Of a DNA stretch of 49,551 nucleotides, positions 39,768 through 49,300 are shown in pieces. Numbering within the stretch: the stretch's first letter is position 1; each line of letters begins with the position of its first letter. Source of the stretch: Myxococcales bacterium (GTDB taxonomy: Bacteria > Myxococcota_A > Polyangia > Haliangiales > Haliangiaceae); contig CANKMW010000070.1 in NCBI GenBank assembly GCA_947483555.1, positions 1 through 49,551 of the forward strand, in the 5' to 3' direction. A program made the position numbers and the translations under genes. The notes beneath the pieces were generated by a model. The model did not search any database. It saw only the letters and a program-made list of their open reading frames with translations, and was not told where the DNA came from.

Positions 39768-40451
39768 ATGAGACGCGCCGCCCTGGCTCTCGCTGCTTCG
39801 TTCTGCTGGTTCACCGCCGCCGCCGGAAGCGGCTGCAAGCGGAAGCCGCCGCCGCCGGTCGGTGGCAGCGCCGCGGCGTCGGGCGATGCGGGTGCCACCG
39901 GCGGCGGTGACGGCGGCGAGCCCGAGGAAGCCGACGTCCGGTTCGGCAAGCGCACCGGGCTCGGCGCGGCCGACGAGAAACCCGAGGTGGCGACCGAGCC
40001 GCTGGTGCGCGCCCTGGTGCGCGCCGAGGTGCCGTGGTCGCGGGTCGTCGACGCCGCGGGCGGCGTGGTCGAGTTGCGCGCCATCCCGGCGACCGACACC
40101 GCCACCGCCGACGAGCAGGTGGTCCGTCGCTGCGGGCCGTTACTCGAGCAGACCGTGACCGGCTTTGCCGCCGCGGTGAACGCGGCGCTGGCCGCCACCG
40201 GCCTCATCTACGACGTCGTGTGCGACAACGTCGGGCTCGCGGTCAGCGTCCCCGGCGTCGCGTCGCACGCGGTGTGCTCGGTGTCGAGTCCGTCGGGAGA
40301 CGGCCTCGAGTACGATCTGGTGTTCATTCCCGATCCGACGCTCGGCCTGCGGCTCATCGGCCTGTCGACCGCCGATGCGGTGGCCACCGGCGACCAGCTC
40401 CGCGATCGCTTCGACGAAGAGCTCGGCCGCTACGGCGCCGGCTGCCCCTGA
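39768..40451 (+). CDS. Lipoprotein of unknown function
   Basis: 227 aa. Signal peptide with lipobox AGSGC (Cys23), a Pro/Gly/Ala/Asp-rich linker (about 25-60), then an alpha-beta domain with RRCGPLLEQTVTGFAAAVNA, YDVVCDNVGLAVSVPG and FIPDPTLGLRLIG. No family recognised. Its TGA stop lies within a 10-bp palindrome TGACCGGTCA (40449-40458) before the convergent CDF gene. Confidence 0.75.
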   Translation: MRRAALALAASFCWFTAAAGSGCKRKPPPPVGGSAAASGDAGATGGGDGGEPEEADVRFGKRTGLGAADEKPEVATEPLVRALVRAEVPWSRVVDAAGGVVELRAIPATDTATADEQVVRRCGPLLEQTVTGFAAAVNAALAATGLIYDVVCDNVGLAVSVPGVASHAVCSVSSPSGDGLEYDLVFIPDPTLGLRLIGLSTADAVATGDQLRDRFDEELGRYGAGCP

Positions 40452-40477
40452 CCGGTCAGACCTCGGACCGGCCGCGG

Positions 40478-41383
40478 TCAGGCCTCGGTGTCGGGCTCGA
40501 TGAAGCACCACCTGGCCTCGGGGCGAGCGGCGCGCAGCCGGTCCTCGAAGGCGTTGATGACCTTGCACAGGTCACCGCCGGTGGCGAGGCCGTCCTTGAA
40601 GCGCAGCTTCATGGCCACCACGATCTCGCCGGGGCCCTGCTGCACCGTGAGCAGCATCAGCACCGCGTCGACGTTGGGGTCGGCCGCGACCATGGCCCGG
40701 ACCTCGCGCTCGATCGCCGGATCGGCGCTCTCGCCGACCAGCAGCGACTTGATCTCGACGGCGAGGAACAGCGCCACCGCGACCAGCACCACGCCGACCG
40801 CGAGCGAGCCGGCGCCGTCCCAGCGGCCGTTGCCGGTGGTCTTGGCCAGCACCAGCGCCACCAGCGCCAGCGCCAGCCCGAGCACGGCCGCCGAGTTCTC
40901 GCCGAACACCACGACCAGATCCGAGTCCTTGGTCTCACGCAGGAAGCGTCCGAACGGCGTCGCGCCGCGCCGCTTGTTGAGCTCGACGATGTTGCCGAGC
41001 GTCGCCCAGCCCTCGATCGCCAGCGCCACCACCAGCACGATCACGGCGACCACGATGTCGCCGACCGGCTCGGGGTGCCGGATCTTGTGGACGCCCTCGT
41101 AGATCGAGAACATGCCGCCGCCGGTGAACAGCAGCATGGCGACCATGAACGACCAGAAGTACAGCGCCCGGCCGTATCCGAGCGGATGCTCCGGCGTCGC
41201 CGGCTTGCGCGCCTGCTTGACCCCGAACAGGAGCAGCAGCTGGTTGCCGCAGTCGGCCGACGAGTGAATCGTCTCGGCCAGCATCGCGCCGGAGCCGGTG
41301 ATCACGGCGGCGACGCCCTTGGCGGCGGCGATCACGGTGTTGGCGATCAACGACTGGATGATGTGCGCGGTCGATCCGGCCAT
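40478..41383 (-). CDS. Cation diffusion facilitator (SLC30A9/ZnT9-like)
   Basis: 301 aa. Membrane segments with AAVITGSGAMLAETIHSSAD (metal-site HSSAD), GNQLLLLFGVKQARKPATPE, HPLGYGRALYFWSFM and the ENSAAVLGLALAL segment, then a C-terminal cytoplasmic domain. The pattern matches the bacterial ZnT9-like branch of CDF transporters rather than FieF/ZitB; it probably exchanges divalent metal (zinc or similar) for protons. The ATG at 41383 is supported by TAGAAC 6 nt upstream. Confidence 0.9.
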   Translation of the reverse strand: MAGSTAHIIQSLIANTVIAAAKGVAAVITGSGAMLAETIHSSADCGNQLLLLFGVKQARKPATPEHPLGYGRALYFWSFMVAMLLFTGGGMFSIYEGVHKIRHPEPVGDIVVAVIVLVVALAIEGWATLGNIVELNKRRGATPFGRFLRETKDSDLVVVFGENSAAVLGLALALVALVLAKTTGNGRWDGAGSLAVGVVLVAVALFLAVEIKSLLVGESADPAIEREVRAMVAADPNVDAVLMLLTVQQGPGEIVVAMKLRFKDGLATGGDLCKVINAFEDRLRAARPEARWCFIEPDTEA

Positions 41384-41389
41384 GCTGCC

Positions 41390-41395
41390 GTTCTA
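41390..41395 (-). promoter_or_regulatory. -10 candidate (TAGAAC), leaderless
   Basis: Minus-strand TAGAAC ends 6 nt before the ATG at 41383; no ribosome site between. Confidence 0.35.
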
Positions 41396-41452
41396 GCGCA
41401 CTCGCCCCGAGGCAAACAACGTGAGCCGGCGCCGATCCGGACCGGTCGGGCG

Positions 41453-42022
<570 letters not shown>

Positions 42023-42028
42023 GTGGTG

Positions 42029-42034
42029 ATGCTA
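42029..42034 (-). promoter_or_regulatory. -10 candidate (TAGCAT), leaderless
   Basis: Minus-strand TAGCAT ends 6 nt before the ATG at 42022. Confidence 0.45.
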
Positions 42035-42098
42035 CCGCAGGCCGGTCACCGCCGGGCCGACCGAGCGACGCGACCTGACCGAGCTGTCCGCGGCCGGC

Positions 42099-44939
42099 CT
42101 AACCGAGCTGGCCCCGGGCGTCGATCAGTCGCTGGCGGCGGGTGCCCTCGTCGACCAGCCGGCTGCGCAGCTCGGCGACCACGTCCTCGGGCGCCCGTTC
42201 GATGAAGTGGGGGTTGGCGAGCCGCTTCTCGAGGTTCGCCATCTCCTTCTCGGACTTGCCGATCTCCTTGCCGAGTCGGGACTTCTCGGCGTCGACGTCG
42301 ATGAGGCCAGCCAGCGGCATCACCACCTCGGCCCAGGCGCCGACGATCTCCTTGGCCGACTGCGGGATGACCCCGCCGCCCTCGACCAGGCTCATCGTCA
42401 CGCGGGCGGCGTTCTCGACCAGCGCCCGGTGCCGATCGATCAGCCCACGCAAGGTCTCGTCGGGCACGCGGATCTCGACCGGCACGCTCCACGACGGTGG
42501 CACGTTGTAGGTCGAGCGCAGCATGCGCACCGCCACCGCGACCTCCTGGACCAGCGCCATCTCGCGCTCGGCGGCCTCGTCGATCAGGTGGGCATCACCC
42601 TTGGGGTAGATCGTGATCATCAGCGAGGCCGGCAGGTGCCCGGGCTTGGGCAGCTTCTGCCAGATCTCCTCGGTGACGAAGGGGCACATCGGGTGGAGCA
42701 GGCGCAGGGTCTGCTCGAGCACCAGCGCCAGGGTGCCCTGCACGGCGCGCCGCCGTGGACTGGGCGGGGTCCCGTCGGGCGGCAGGTGCAGGTGCGGCTT
42801 GGCCAGCTCGATGTACCAGTCGCACAGCTCGTGCCAGACGAACTGATAGATCGCGTTGGCGGCGTCGCTGAAGCGGAGGCTGTCCAGGGCGGCGTCGACC
42901 TCGACCGCGACCCGCTGCACCCGCGACAGGATCCAGCGATCGGCGAGGCCGAGCTGGCTGCTGCTGGCCGCGCCGCCGTCGCTGGCCGCGCGTTCGGTCA
43001 GGATGCCCTCGAAGCCGTCGGGTTCATACCCGTCGAGGTTCATGAGCGTGAAGCGGGACGCATTCCACAGCTTGTTGACGAAGTTGCGGTAGCCCTCGAC
43101 GCGCTCGACCGACAGCCGGATGTAGCGGCCCGAGGTGTTGAGCGCCGCCAGCGCGAAGCGCAGGGCGTCGGAGCCCATCGCCGGCACGCCCTTGGCAAAG
43201 GTCTTCCTGATGGTGGTCTGGACCGCGGTCCGGGCCTGCTCGTCGGCGATGTCGGCCTCGGCGCGGTCGAGCAGCTCGTCGAGCGTGGCGCCATGCACCA
43301 CGTCGAGCGGATCGAGCGTGTTGCCCTTGGTCTTCGACATCTTGACGCCGTTTTCGTCGGTGACGATCGACGTCAAGTAGACGGTGCGGAACGGCACCTT
43401 GCCCATGAAGTGCAGGCCCATCATCATCATGCGCGCGACCCAGAAGAAGATGATGTCGGGGCCGGTGACCAGGACGCTGTTGGGATAGAACGTGGTCAGG
43501 GCGCGGCTCTTCTCGGGCCACCCCAGCGTCGAGAACGGCCACAGCGCGGAGCTGAACCAGGTGTCGAGGATGTCCTCGTCCTGCCGGAGCGCCGCGCCGC
43601 CGCACGATCCACACGCGGTCGGATCCTGGCGCGCCACCGTGATGTGCCCGCAGCCGTCGCAGTACCAGGCCGGGATGCGATGGCCCCACCACAGCTGGCG
43701 CGAGATGCACCAGTCCTTGATGTTGGTCATCCAGTGCATGTAGGTCTTCGTCCACAGCTCGGGGACGAAGCGGGTCTTGCCGCTCTCGACCGCCGCCACC
43801 GCCGGATCGGCGAGTGGTTTGGTCTTCACGAACCACTGCTCCATGAGCATCGGCTCGATCACGGCGCCCGAACGCTGCGAGCGGCCGCGCGGCACCTTGT
43901 GGTCCTTGATCGTGCCGAGCAGCCCGAGGGCGTCGAGGTCGGCGACCACCGCCTTGCGGGCCTCGTCGACGGTCAGGCCGACGTACGCGGCGGGGGCCGG
44001 CGCGCACATGCGACCATGGGCGTCGATCACCTGGATCGCCGGCAGGCCGGTGCGCAGGCTGCACTCGTGGTCGTTGAAGTCGTGGGCCGGCGTCACCTTG
44101 ACCGCACCCGAGCCGAACTCGCGGTCGACGAACGTGTCGGCGACGATCGGGATGCGGCGGCCGGTGAGCGGGAGCTCGACCTCCATGCCGACCAGCTCCC
44201 GGTAACGCTCGTCGTCGGGGTGCACGGCGACGCCGGTATCACCGAGCATGGTCTCGGGCCGGGTCGTCGCCACCACGATGTGTCGGTCGCTGGTCGCGCC
44301 GTCGGGGCCGACGACCGGATACCTGAGCTCCCACAGGTGGCCGTTCTCCTCGACGGTGTCGACCTCGAGATCGCTGACCACGGTCTCGCTGGCCGGGTCC
44401 CAGTTGATCATCCGCTTGGCGCGGTAGATGAGGCCCTGCTCGTGCAGCCGGACGAACGCCTCACGCACGGCGGCGTTGGACGCCTCGTCCATGGTGAAGC
44501 GCTCGCGCTCCCAGTCGAGCGAGAAGCCCATCACCTTCTCTTGCTCGCTGATGCGGCTACCCGAGCGCTCCTTCCACGCCCACGCTCGAGCGAGGAACCC
44601 GTCGCGGCCGAGATCGAAGCGGGTCTTGTGCTCGCGCCGCTTGAGCTCCTTCTCGAGCAAGACATGGACCGCGATCGAGGCGTGATCGGTGCCCGGCATC
44701 CACATGGCGTTGAAGCCCTGCATGCGGCGCCAGCGGATCAGGATGTCCTGCAGCGTCGAGCCCAGGCCGTGGCCCATGTGCAGGGAGCCGGTGACGTTGG
44801 GCGGCGGCAGCGTGATCGCGTACGGGACCGTCGGGCTGCTCTCGTCGGCGTGGTAGTAGCCGTGCGAGAGCCACGTGCGGAGCCAGCGCGGCTCGACGTC
44901 GGATGGATCGTACTGCTTGGAGAGGGCCGTGGAGGACAT
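42099..44939 (-). CDS. valS: Valyl-tRNA synthetase
   Basis: 946 aa, bacterial full length. HIGH-type motif GSLHMGHGLGST (His54-His57), the KMSKTKGN loop at 533-540, the CP1 editing domain (TTRPETMLGDTGVAVHPDDE), anticodon-binding helices and a C-terminal coiled coil (KSRLGKEIGKSEKEMANLEK). A zinc-type Cys cluster (CDGCGHITVARQDPTACGSC) follows WWGHRIPAWY. Start at 44939 gives the normal N-terminus; TGCTAGCGT lies 12 nt upstream. Lies two genes from argS. Confidence 0.97.
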   Translation of the reverse strand: MSSTALSKQYDPSDVEPRWLRTWLSHGYYHADESSPTVPYAITLPPPNVTGSLHMGHGLGSTLQDILIRWRRMQGFNAMWMPGTDHASIAVHVLLEKELKRREHKTRFDLGRDGFLARAWAWKERSGSRISEQEKVMGFSLDWERERFTMDEASNAAVREAFVRLHEQGLIYRAKRMINWDPASETVVSDLEVDTVEENGHLWELRYPVVGPDGATSDRHIVVATTRPETMLGDTGVAVHPDDERYRELVGMEVELPLTGRRIPIVADTFVDREFGSGAVKVTPAHDFNDHECSLRTGLPAIQVIDAHGRMCAPAPAAYVGLTVDEARKAVVADLDALGLLGTIKDHKVPRGRSQRSGAVIEPMLMEQWFVKTKPLADPAVAAVESGKTRFVPELWTKTYMHWMTNIKDWCISRQLWWGHRIPAWYCDGCGHITVARQDPTACGSCGGAALRQDEDILDTWFSSALWPFSTLGWPEKSRALTTFYPNSVLVTGPDIIFFWVARMMMMGLHFMGKVPFRTVYLTSIVTDENGVKMSKTKGNTLDPLDVVHGATLDELLDRAEADIADEQARTAVQTTIRKTFAKGVPAMGSDALRFALAALNTSGRYIRLSVERVEGYRNFVNKLWNASRFTLMNLDGYEPDGFEGILTERAASDGGAASSSQLGLADRWILSRVQRVAVEVDAALDSLRFSDAANAIYQFVWHELCDWYIELAKPHLHLPPDGTPPSPRRRAVQGTLALVLEQTLRLLHPMCPFVTEEIWQKLPKPGHLPASLMITIYPKGDAHLIDEAAEREMALVQEVAVAVRMLRSTYNVPPSWSVPVEIRVPDETLRGLIDRHRALVENAARVTMSLVEGGGVIPQSAKEIVGAWAEVVMPLAGLIDVDAEKSRLGKEIGKSEKEMANLEKRLANPHFIERAPEDVVAELRSRLVDEGTRRQRLIDARGQLG

Positions 44940-44951
44940 GGCGAGGGCCGG

Positions 44952-44957
44952 ACGCTA
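44952..44957 (-). promoter_or_regulatory. Extended -10 candidate (TGCTAGCGT) for valS
   Basis: Minus-strand TAGCGT preceded by TGC, ending 12 nt before the valS ATG. The same hexamer precedes ptsN and the 21882 gene. Confidence 0.4.
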
Positions 44958-45070
44958 GCAGGTTGCAGCGGAACGCCGAAAGCGTTTCGACGCCAACCTG
45001 GCGGCACCATCGCCTGCCGGCGGGCCACGCACGCGGAACCGGCCCAGCCGGCGGCGTTGCGATGCTCTGA

Positions 45071-45105
45071 GGTGCGGTGCGGTGCGGTGCGGTGCGGTGC
45101 GGTGC
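45071..45105. repeat. GGTGC pentamer array (7 copies)
   Basis: Seven perfect tandem copies of GGTGC directly after the stop of the response-regulator gene on the minus strand (3 bp away). Not coding. Confidence 0.95.
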
Positions 45106-45107
45106 GC

Positions 45108-46172
45108 TCAGTTACTGGGACGGCGCGCCGACAGGTCGTGCAGGTTCTCGCGGATGATGGCCTCGGCCAGCTCCGGCACCACTTCCCACACGATGCGCTC
45201 GACGACCTCGGTCGAGAGCTTCAGCAGCGCGATCAACTCGGGGCTGTTGGCGTCGAGACCTGACAGCTCGGCGAGCCGCTGGCCCATCTTGGCCAGCGTA
45301 CGCTCGACCAGGGCCGATCGCTTGGTCGGGATGCCGGCCACCATCGGCGGGCGCCCGGCCCCGACCGACGCGCCGACCGACGCGCCGACCGACGCGCCGA
45401 CCGACGCGCCGACCGACGCGGCCGGCGCCCGGGACAAGGGAGCGACCGCCGCCGGCGCAGCGATGGCGACCGCCGCCGGCGCAGCGATGCCGATCGGTGC
45501 CGCTGCACGGGGCGCTGGCATCGCGGCAGCCACCGGGGCAGCCACCGGGGCAGGAGCCACCATCGGCGCCGCGACCGGCGTCGGCGCACCGGCCGGGCCG
45601 GGCATCTTGATGGTGGGCATCCCCATGATCGTCGCCGAGCGCGGCGGTGCGACCTTGGGCGGGGCGACGGCGCCCGCCGCCGCGATCGGGGCTGGCTGGC
45701 CCATCGGCGGTGCCGGAGTTGGCGACGGTGCCGGACGGGCGGCGACGTGGGCCGCGGCGCCGGCCGGGGCGCTGGCGCCGGCTCGGGCGACACCGGTCTG
45801 CGCGATCTTTTCCAGGATCTCTCCGACCTTGTCGAGCATCACCTGGGTGTCCCAGGGCTTGGTGAGCGTGCCGTCGGCGCCGACCTGCGCGCCGCGCGCG
45901 GGGTCGTACGGCGCCGAGTTGCCGCACAGGATGATGACCGGCACGTCGGCCGTCGCCGGATCCGACTTGAGGGCCTGGCACAGGTCGTAGCCGGTCTTGC
46001 CCGGCATGATGGCGTCGGCGAGCACCAGGGCCGGCCGCTGCGAGCGGGCGCGGTCGAGGGCCTCGTCAGACGAGCGGGCGCCGACATACGCGTAGTCGGT
46101 GCCGCGGAACGTAGTCTCCGCCACCGTCTGCATGGTGACGCTGTCGTCGGCGCAGAGAATGACCTTGGTCAT
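45108..46172 (-). CDS. Response regulator with long Ala/Pro linker and C-terminal helical domain
   Basis: 354 aa. An N-terminal receiver (Asp9/Asp10, phospho-Asp53 in LVLADAIMPGKTGYDL, Lys105) in which the usual Ser/Thr of the fourth strand is Cys83 (VIILCGNS). A linker of about 140 residues rich in Ala and Pro ends in five SVGA units encoded by 12-bp repeats. The C-terminus (SPELIALLKLSTEVVERIVW, then EVVPELAEAIIREN) is a helix pair I have seen in other myxobacterial regulators, with no known DNA-binding motif. GGAGGAAC before the ATG at 46172 fixes the start. Confidence 0.88.
   Translation of the reverse strand: MTKVILCADDSVTMQTVAETTFRGTDYAYVGARSSDEALDRARSQRPALVLADAIMPGKTGYDLCQALKSDPATADVPVIILCGNSAPYDPARGAQVGADGTLTKPWDTQVMLDKVGEILEKIAQTGVARAGASAPAGAAAHVAARPAPSPTPAPPMGQPAPIAAAGAVAPPKVAPPRSATIMGMPTIKMPGPAGAPTPVAAPMVAPAPVAAPVAAAMPAPRAAAPIGIAAPAAVAIAAPAAVAPLSRAPAASVGASVGASVGASVGASVGAGRPPMVAGIPTKRSALVERTLAKMGQRLAELSGLDANSPELIALLKLSTEVVERIVWEVVPELAEAIIRENLHDLSARRPSN
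45361..45420. repeat. 12-bp tandem array inside the response-regulator gene
   Basis: Five copies of CCGACCGACGCG. On the minus strand it encodes Ser-Val-Gly-Ala repeats in the linker, so copy-number change keeps the frame. Confidence 0.95.
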
Positions 46173-46350
46173 GGATCGCGTTCCTCCGGATGTCGCCGGT
46201 ACTCGACGGGCGGCAGCCCGAATACCCCCGACGCGACGCTCGATTCGTAACACGGTCCGCGCGCCGGGGTCAAATTGGACTGCCGCGAAAGCGTTGTGCT
46301 TTTCGCTGGGCCGGAGCGAGCGCGGCCGAGCCGCTGCCTTGACCCTGCGC

Positions 46351-46356
46351 TAGAGT
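46351..46356 (+). promoter_or_regulatory. -10 candidate (TAGAGT) for argS
   Basis: TAGAGT ends 10 nt before the argS ATG at 46367; no ribosome site is visible. TTGACC at 46339-46344 is too close to be its -35. Confidence 0.35.
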
Positions 46357-46366
46357 CGTCCGCCTC

Positions 46367-48106
46367 ATGGCTTCCTCGAATCCTTGCGCCGCCGAGATCG
46401 CCGCCGCCATCGCCCGCGCGCTCGGTCCGGACGTGCGCGCCGACGATCTCAAGGTGGACGCGCCCCCGCGTCCCGAGCTCGGCGACTTCGCGATCGGCAT
46501 GTTCTCGGTGGCGAAGGCGCTCCGCCAGCCGCCGGCGGCCATCGCCGCCCGGGTGGCTGCCGAGCTGCGTCCGGCCGGCGTCATCGCCGGCGCCGAGGCG
46601 GCCGGACCGTTCGTCAACGTGCGCATCGATCGCGGGTGGGCGTTTCGATGGGTGCTCGACGCCGCGACGGGTGCCGATGACCGCCACCTCGTCCCCCAGC
46701 TCGGCGTCGGGAAGGTGATCTGCATCGATTACTCGTCGCCCAACATCTCCAAGCACCTCGCCTATCACCACATCCGCTCGACCATGCTCGGTCATTCGCT
46801 GGTGAAGCTGAACCAGGCCCTCGGTTACCAGGTGGTGCGGATCAACCACGTCGGTGACTGGGGCACCACGCATGGGATGCTGCTGTCTGCGTTCACGCGC
46901 TGGGGCGCGGAAGCGGCCTACCAGCCGCTCGACGTGAGCGCGCTCAACGCGCTGTACGTCCGGTTCCGCGCCGAGATGAAGACCGATGATTCCCTCGAGC
47001 CCGAGGCCCGCAACTGGTTCAAGCGCCTCGAGGCCGGTGATCCAGACGTGCGGGCGCGGTGGCAGCAGTTCCGCGACATCTCGATGGCCGAGTTCGATCG
47101 CGCGTACGTCTCGCTGGGCGTCGGCTTCGACGACGCGGGCGGCGAGAGCTTCTACGAGGACAAGATGCCCGAGATCGTCGAGCAGCTCGACGCCAGGGGC
47201 CTGCTCACCGAGAGCGACGGTGCGACGGTCGTGCAGCTGCCGGACGAGAAGACGCCGCTGCTCATCAAGACGACGGACGGCACGTCGCTGTACGCGACGC
47301 GCGATCTCGCCGCGGCACTCCATCGGCACCGGCAGTACGGGTTCGAACGTTCGCTGTATGTGGTCGATCGCGGGCAGGCGCTCCACTTCCGCCAGCTGTT
47401 CAAGGCACTGCGGCTGATGGGGTTCGAATGGGCCGACCGCTGCGAGCACGTCCCGTTCGGGCTGGTCCGCTTCGGCGGCAAGAAGACCAGCACTCGCGGC
47501 GCGAGCGGCAGCTTCCTGCTCGAGGACGTCTTCCAAGAGGCCCGCGATCAGGTGCGGTCGATCCTCGCCGAGGCCAGCCGCGACATGTCGGAGGCGCAAC
47601 TCGAACAGACGGCGCGCATCGTCGGCGTCGGTGCAGTCGTGTTCGCCAACGTCCTGCCCCAGCGCGACAAGGACATCGACTTCGACTGGGACAAGGTGCT
47701 GTCGCTGTCCGGAGACTCCGGCCCCTACCTCCAGTACACGGTGGCGCGGTGCTGGGCGATCCATCGCAAGGCGGGTCAGCCGGTCGACCCGCCGTCCGAT
47801 GCCATCGACTGGTCACTGCTGAGCCACGACGCCGAGTGGGCGGTGGCGCGACGGATCCTCGACTTCGGTGACCACGTCGTCCGCGCGGCCACGTCGTCCG
47901 AACCCCACATCGTCGCCCATTACCTGCTCGATCTCGCCGGCGACTTCTCGCGCTGGTACACGCTCGGCAACGGCGATCCAGCGCTGCGCGTGATCTGCGA
48001 TGATCCGGCGCTGCGCGCGGCTCGCCTGGCCCTGGTGCGCGTGGTCCGCTTCACGCTGACGAACGGATTGGCGCTGCTGGGCCTCGGCGCACCCGAGTTG
48101 ATGTAG
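46367..48106 (+). CDS. argS: Arginyl-tRNA synthetase with variant HIGH motif
   Basis: 579 aa, full length: N-terminal Add-1 domain, catalytic core, and C-terminal DALR helical domain ending HYLLDLAGDFSRWYTLGNGD. The signature region reads DYSSPNISKHLAYHHIRST instead of the usual SPNIAKxMHVGHLRST, so the HVGH tetrad appears as AYHH. The following INHVGDWGTTHGMLL is normal. KMSKS-like region: GGKKTSTRGASGSFLLED. Charges tRNA-Arg. Single-gene transcript; convergent with the CAP-domain gene. Confidence 0.95.
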   Translation: MASSNPCAAEIAAAIARALGPDVRADDLKVDAPPRPELGDFAIGMFSVAKALRQPPAAIAARVAAELRPAGVIAGAEAAGPFVNVRIDRGWAFRWVLDAATGADDRHLVPQLGVGKVICIDYSSPNISKHLAYHHIRSTMLGHSLVKLNQALGYQVVRINHVGDWGTTHGMLLSAFTRWGAEAAYQPLDVSALNALYVRFRAEMKTDDSLEPEARNWFKRLEAGDPDVRARWQQFRDISMAEFDRAYVSLGVGFDDAGGESFYEDKMPEIVEQLDARGLLTESDGATVVQLPDEKTPLLIKTTDGTSLYATRDLAAALHRHRQYGFERSLYVVDRGQALHFRQLFKALRLMGFEWADRCEHVPFGLVRFGGKKTSTRGASGSFLLEDVFQEARDQVRSILAEASRDMSEAQLEQTARIVGVGAVVFANVLPQRDKDIDFDWDKVLSLSGDSGPYLQYTVARCWAIHRKAGQPVDPPSDAIDWSLLSHDAEWAVARRILDFGDHVVRAATSSEPHIVAHYLLDLAGDFSRWYTLGNGDPALRVICDDPALRAARLALVRVVRFTLTNGLALLGLGAPELM

Positions 48107-48126
48107 CGACGGCGTCGTGACCAGCG

Positions 48127-48858
48127 TCAGCGCGCCGCCGTGCAGCCGCTCGGCCGTACGTTGTTCCGGTAGCCGCCCTCGACGTTGCCGGGCGGATCGT
48201 AGTTGCAGACGATGATGTCGAGGCCCTTGCACGTGGTGATGCCGCAGCCCAGTCGCCGGGTGCCGATCCACACCACCTGCGTGAAGTGGCCGGTGTTCAT
48301 CGCGAAGTGACCGGCCGCGAAGTCGTAGGCGTCGACCTCGCGGTACCACATGTCCGTGGTCGAGGCCGGGTCGAGCGCGCCGCTGGTGCCGGCGGCCAGG
48401 TTCTCGCCGTAGCGGGTCCGCGAGTGCTCGAAGGCGCAGTCGCGGTCGCGCAGCTTGTTGGCCCACGCCTGGGCGGCTCGGGCCAGCTCGTCGGACCACA
48501 CCAGCGGCGGGGCGCAGTGCCGGGCGCGCATGCGGTTGTGGGCGGCGAGGAAGGATGCGGCGACGCCGTCGGGCGCGGACGGGGCCCCGGCTTCGGTTTC
48601 GGTCTCGGTTTCGGTCTCGGTTTCGGTCTCGGCTTCGGTTTCTGTCTCGGCTTCGGTTTCGGTCTCGGCTTCGGTTTCGGTCTCGGCTTCGGTTTCGGTC
48701 TCGGCTTCGGTTTCGGTTTCGGTCTCGGCTTCGGTTTCGGTTCGCGGTCCCGCCCATGGCTGCGGCTGCGGCTGCGGCTGCGGCTGCGGCTGTGGCTTCG
48801 CCCCGCACGCCAGCGCCAGCGCGATGGCCACGGCGGGGATCGCGATCGTGCCTCTCAT
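48127..48858 (-). CDS. CAP/SCP-domain lipoprotein with Pro-Gln and Thr-Glu repeats
   Basis: 243 aa. The signal peptide ends in ALALAC (lipobox Cys18), then (PQ)6 and about 50 residues of Thr-Glu/Ala-Glu repeats, then a CAP (cysteine-rich secretory/PR-1) domain of about 140 residues: FLAAHNRMRARHCAPPLVWS, YGENLAAGT, HFTQVVWIGTRRLGCG and IIVCNYDPPGNVEGG. The CAP domain keeps both His and both Glu-type cavity positions. Start at 48858 has GGAGG immediately upstream and gives the lipobox. Divergent from the DoxX gene, 46 bp apart. Confidence 0.9.
   Translation of the reverse strand: MRGTIAIPAVAIALALACGAKPQPQPQPQPQPQPWAGPRTETEAETETETEAETETEAETETEAETETEAETETEAETETETETETETEAGAPSAPDGVAASFLAAHNRMRARHCAPPLVWSDELARAAQAWANKLRDRDCAFEHSRTRYGENLAAGTSGALDPASTTDMWYREVDAYDFAAGHFAMNTGHFTQVVWIGTRRLGCGITTCKGLDIIVCNYDPPGNVEGGYRNNVRPSGCTAAR
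48589..48738. repeat. GGYNTC hexamer array inside the CAP lipoprotein gene
   Basis: 25 in-register hexamers, GGTTTC, GGTCTC and GGCTTC. On the coding (minus) strand they encode Glu-Thr and Glu-Ala, forming the acidic surface linker. Same unit type as the non-coding array at 33033-33213. Confidence 0.95.
48758..48793. repeat. GGCTGC hexamer array
   Basis: Five GGCTGC units and one GGCTGT, encoding Pro-Gln repeats next to the lipobox of the CAP protein. Confidence 0.93.
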
Positions 48859-48891
48859 CCTCCGACGATGGCACGCCGCCGCAACCCCGGC

Positions 48892-48897
48892 TACAAG
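48892..48897 (+). promoter_or_regulatory. -10 candidate (TACAAG), leaderless
   Basis: TACAAG ends 7 nt before the ATG at 48905, within the 46-bp divergent gap with the CAP gene. Confidence 0.3.
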
Positions 48898-48904
48898 TAC
48901 GCCC

Positions 48905-49300
48905 ATGCGCTTCCTGTCCAAGCTCGAGGAGCCCGCCTACACGGCGCTGCGCGCCGTGACCGGCTTCCTGTTCGTCTTTCACGGACTGCAGAAGCTGTTC
49001 GGATGGCTGACCAAGAACCCGACGCCCGACGTGTTCTCCCAGCTCTGGGTGGGCGGGGCGATCGAGCTGGTGTGTGGCGTGCTCGTGGTGGTCGGGCTGG
49101 GCACTCGGTTCGCCGCGTTGTTGAGCACCGGCACGATGGCGGTCGCCTACTTCCAGTTCCACTTCAAGGGCGAGGCCGCCGACTGGCACTGGATCCCGGC
49201 CGTCAACGGCGGCGAGAAGGCCGCCCTCTATTGCTTCGTGTTCCTGTTCATCGCCGCCCGCGGTCCGGGCCGGCTCGCGCTCGACAACCGGCTGTCCTGA
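48905..49300 (+). CDS. DoxX-family membrane protein
   Basis: 131 aa with four hydrophobic segments. The first has LRAVTGFLFVFHGLQKLFGW, then GGAIELVCGVLVVVGLGTRF, TGTMAVAYFQFH and ALYCFVFLFIAARGPG. DoxX proteins are small four-helix membrane proteins linked to thiosulfate:quinone oxidoreductase or oxidative-stress roles; the specific partner is unknown here. Confidence 0.9.
   Translation: MRFLSKLEEPAYTALRAVTGFLFVFHGLQKLFGWLTKNPTPDVFSQLWVGGAIELVCGVLVVVGLGTRFAALLSTGTMAVAYFQFHFKGEAADWHWIPAVNGGEKAALYCFVFLFIAARGPGRLALDNRLS

Noticed and set aside
42207..45263. 1018-codon plus-strand frame opposite valS
   Set aside because: Shadow of valS; valS has HMGH and KMSKTKGN at the expected places.
46339..46356. 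TTGACC and TAGAGT as a -35/-10 pair for argS
   Set aside because: The spacer is only 6 bp.
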